A stretch of DNA of 36,282 bases from Pseudomonadota bacterium (GTDB lineage Bacteria > Pseudomonadota > Alphaproteobacteria > Acetobacterales > Acetobacteraceae), in the NCBI GenBank assembly GCA_021849425.1, contig JAJZSY010000025.1, positions 1-36,282 of the forward strand. The letters are read 5' to 3'. Shown here one piece after another: positions 34,437-36,282 of the stretch; positions within the stretch are counted from its first letter, which is position 1; the number at the start of each line of letters is the position of its first letter. The translations under genes were made by a program, and so were the position numbers. The notes below the pieces were generated by a model. The model worked only from the letters and a program-made list of their open reading frames with translations, did not search any database and was not told the DNA's origin.

Positions 34437-34715
34437 GCAGATCTCCTCAACGCAGGTCGTGATGGACGACGGTCCGGTGCCGGAGCGGGCGTATCGGCAG
34501 GACGCCGATCCTGCCCGGGACATGGGAAGGCACAGCCCCGATGTCACGTCCCGCCGCGTCACCGTTCCGTGACCGCAAGCGTGTGTGGCGCAACCGACCG
34601 CTCTTTTCAATGGCGCGACGCGACCGAGATATACGGGTGAGCGCCGGCCGGACGGGCGCTGGCGATCCCGCGCAATGAAGCTGACAGAAGCCCCGATCTC
34701 GATTAAAGAGCGCGC
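34437..34715. promoter_or_regulatory. Divergent tal-pgi / lepA promoter region
   Basis: A 279-bp gap without a credible gene. It has an inverted repeat GGCAGGA (34496-34502) / TCCTGCC (34509-34515) on the tal-pgi side and GTCAC (34558-34562) / GTGAC (34569-34573) in the middle. A weak lepA promoter guess is TTTTCA (34604-34609), 18-nt spacer, GATATA (34628-34633). The promoter elements are guesses; the palindromes are seen. Confidence 0.3.
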
Positions 34716-36282
34716 ATGACCTCGACCCCCACCGAACTGATCCGCAACTTCTCGATCATCGCCCATATCGACCACGGCAAATCGACCCTGGCCGACCGGC
34801 TGATCCAGACCACCGGCGCGCTCTCCGCCCGCGAGATGACCGAGCAGGTGCTCGACAACATGGATATCGAGAAAGAGCGCGGGATCACCATCAAGGCGCA
34901 GACCGTGCGCCTCAACTACAAGGCGAAGGACGGCAAGACCTATGTCCTGAACCTGATGGACACGCCGGGCCATGTCGACTTCGCCTATGAGGTGAGCCGC
35001 TCGCTCGCCGCCTGCGAGGGCTCGCTGCTGGTGGTCGACGCCTCGCAGGGCGTGGAGGCGCAGACGCTGGCGAATGTGTATCAGGCGATCGACGCCAATC
35101 ACGAGATCGTCCCGGTACTGAACAAGATCGACCTGCCGGCCGCCGAGCCCGAGCGGGTGAAGCAGCAGATCGAGGACGTGATCGGGCTCGACGCATCTGA
35201 CGCGGTGGAAATCTCCGCCAAGACCGGCATCAATATCGAAGCGGTGCTGGAAGCGCTCGTCACCCGCCTGCCGCCGCCGAAGGGCGACGATACCGCCCCG
35301 CTCAAGGCCATGCTGGTCGATAGCTGGTATGACCCGTATCTCGGCGTGATCATTCTGGTGCGCGTGCGCGACGGACGGCTGCGCAAGGGACAGCGCGTCC
35401 GCATGATGTCGACCGGCGCCGTCCACACCATCGACCAGGTCGGCACCTTCTCGCCCAAGCTCACCCCGCAGGCCGATCTCGGCCCCGGCGAGATCGGCTA
35501 CATCACCGCCGCCATCAAGACCGTGGCCGATTGCAACGTGGGCGACACGATCACCGACGACCGCGCCCCCGCCACCGAACCCCTGCCCGGCTTCAAGCCA
35601 TCGATCCCGGTGGTCTGGTGCGGACTGTATCCGGTCGATGCCGACGATTTCGAGAAGCTGCGCGACAGCCTCGCCAAGCTGCGGCTGAACGATGCGAGCT
35701 TCCATTACGAGGCCGAGACCTCGGCGGCGCTCGGCTTCGGCTTCCGCTGCGGCTTTCTCGGCCTGCTGCATCTGGAAATCATCCAGGAGCGCCTGTCGCG
35801 CGAATTCGATCTCGACCTGATCGCGACCGCGCCCTCGGTGGTCTACCGGCTCTACAAGACGAGCGGCGAGATGATGGAGCTTCACAACCCGGCGGACATG
35901 CCGGACGGCTCGATCATCGACCATATCGAGGAACCGTGGATCCGTGCCACCATCATGGTGCCGGACGACTATCTCGGCGCCGTCCTCACCCTCTGCAACG
36001 AGCGCCGCGGCCAGCAGGTCGACCTCACCTATGTCGGCAACCGGGCAATGGCGGTCTACCGGCTGCCGCTCAACGAGGTGGTGTTCGACTTCTACGACCG
36101 GCTGAAATCGGTCAGCCGCGGCTATGCCAGCTTCGACTACCAGATGGACGACTACGTCGAGGGCGACCTCGTGAAGATCTCCATCCTGGTCAACCAGGAG
36201 CCGGTGGACGCGCTGGCCTTCATCGCCCATCGCTCCGTCGCCGACACCCGCGGCCGCGCGATCTGCGCCAAGCTGAAGGACC
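34716..36282 (+). CDS. lepA: Elongation factor 4 (LepA), 3' end cut by window
   Basis: Ribosome-associated GTPase that aids translation (initiation and back-translocation roles have been proposed), conserved in nearly all bacteria. The frame is open from ATG 34716, with AAAGAG upstream, to the window edge: 522 residues of about 600. GTPase motifs: [14 protein letters not shown] (P-loop, about residues 13-26), [17 protein letters not shown] (G3), NKID (G4). Domain II, then EF-G-like domains and the start of the LepA-specific C-terminus follow ([20 protein letters not shown], then [13 protein letters not shown]). No defects are seen. It is divergent from tal-pgi. Confidence 0.97.
   Translation, partial: MTSTPTELIRNFSIIAHIDHGKSTLADRLIQTTGALSAREMTEQVLDNMDIEKERGITIKAQTVRLNYKAKDGKTYVLNLMDTPGHVDFAYEVSRSLAACEGSLLVVDASQGVEAQTLANVYQAIDANHEIVPVLNKIDLPAAEPERVKQQIEDVIGLDASDAVEISAKTGINIEAVLEALVTRLPPPKGDDTAPLKAMLVDSWYDPYLGVIILVRVRDGRLRKGQRVRMMSTGAVHTIDQVGTFSPKLTPQADLGPGEIGYITAAIKTVADCNVGDTITDDRAPATEPLPGFKPSIPVVWCGLYPVDADDFEKLRDSLAKLRLNDASFHYEAETSAALGFGFRCGFLGLLHLEIIQERLSREFDLDLIATAPSVVYRLYKTSGEMMELHNPADMPDGSIIDHIEEPWIRATIMVPDDYLGAVLTLCNERRGQQVDLTYVGNRAMAVYRLPLNEVVFDFYDRLKSVSRGYASFDYQMDDYVEGDLVKISILVNQEPVDALAFIAHRSVADTRGRAICAKLKD

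Noticed and set aside
34461..34571. Small + frame upstream of lepA (about 36 residues)
   Set aside because: No ribosome site or recognisable features; lies in the divergent promoter gap.
34437..36230. Upstream continuation of the tal-pgi frame on the - strand (about 600 extra residues)
   Set aside because: It runs antisense through lepA, which has intact GTPase motifs; the transaldolase start at 34436 has a ribosome site and a normal N-terminus.

Overview
The window is GC-rich (roughly 65-70% by eye) alphaproteobacterial chromosome. Gene content (HpnN hopanoid transporter, Tal-Pgi fusion, short 6-phosphogluconate dehydrogenase, DAB inorganic-carbon pump, WbpE-like sugar genes) points to an acetic-acid-bacterium relative (Acetobacteraceae, perhaps Acidiphilium-like). 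That placement is inference from gene repertoire and protein character, not a database result. I see no rRNA, tRNA, CRISPR array or phage genes. Almost every base lies in or next to an identifiable gene.

Left part (1-16.3 kb): the 3' end of alaS (+) converges with putA (-), a trifunctional proline catabolic enzyme and repressor whose upstream region carries GTTGCA-type sites in a palindrome. Then, on +, come a membrane NDP-sugar dehydratase, a WbpE-like aminotransferase and an overlapping proline iminopeptidase; an orphan TAXI-type solute-binding protein; hpnN translationally coupled to a 68-residue ribbon-helix-helix protein; and ilvD. An eroded IS3-type transposase fragment follows ilvD.

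Middle part (16.3-23.9 kb): a LysR regulator (-) diverges from dabB-dabA (+), a cation-coupled CO2/bicarbonate accumulation pump with its four zinc-site residues intact. Next are a FadD-type acyl-CoA ligase behind an AT-rich promoter region, and a convergent periplasmic YceI-like protein.

Right part (23.9-34.4 kb, all on -): a compact sugar-phosphate cluster transcribed tal-pgi, then gnd, zwf, HAD phosphatase, pgl, rpiA-gntK, GH15 glycosidase. Four successive genes overlap by 4 nt. Two enzymes are fusions (transaldolase/phosphoglucose isomerase and ribose-5-phosphate isomerase/gluconokinase). Together they carry glucose released from a storage or compatible sugar, or gluconate, through the oxidative and part of the non-oxidative pentose phosphate pathway. 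The translation factor gene lepA (+) is cut by the right edge.

The least-explained structure is a family of intergenic composite palindromes. A 49-bp nested inverted repeat, an exactly 15-nt spacer and a second 38-40-bp palindrome occur complete at 2190-2291 and 31379-31482. A copy whose second module is cut lies at 16331-16404, and a module-2-only copy at 11353-11407. Three of the four copies start inside the stop codon of the adjacent gene.
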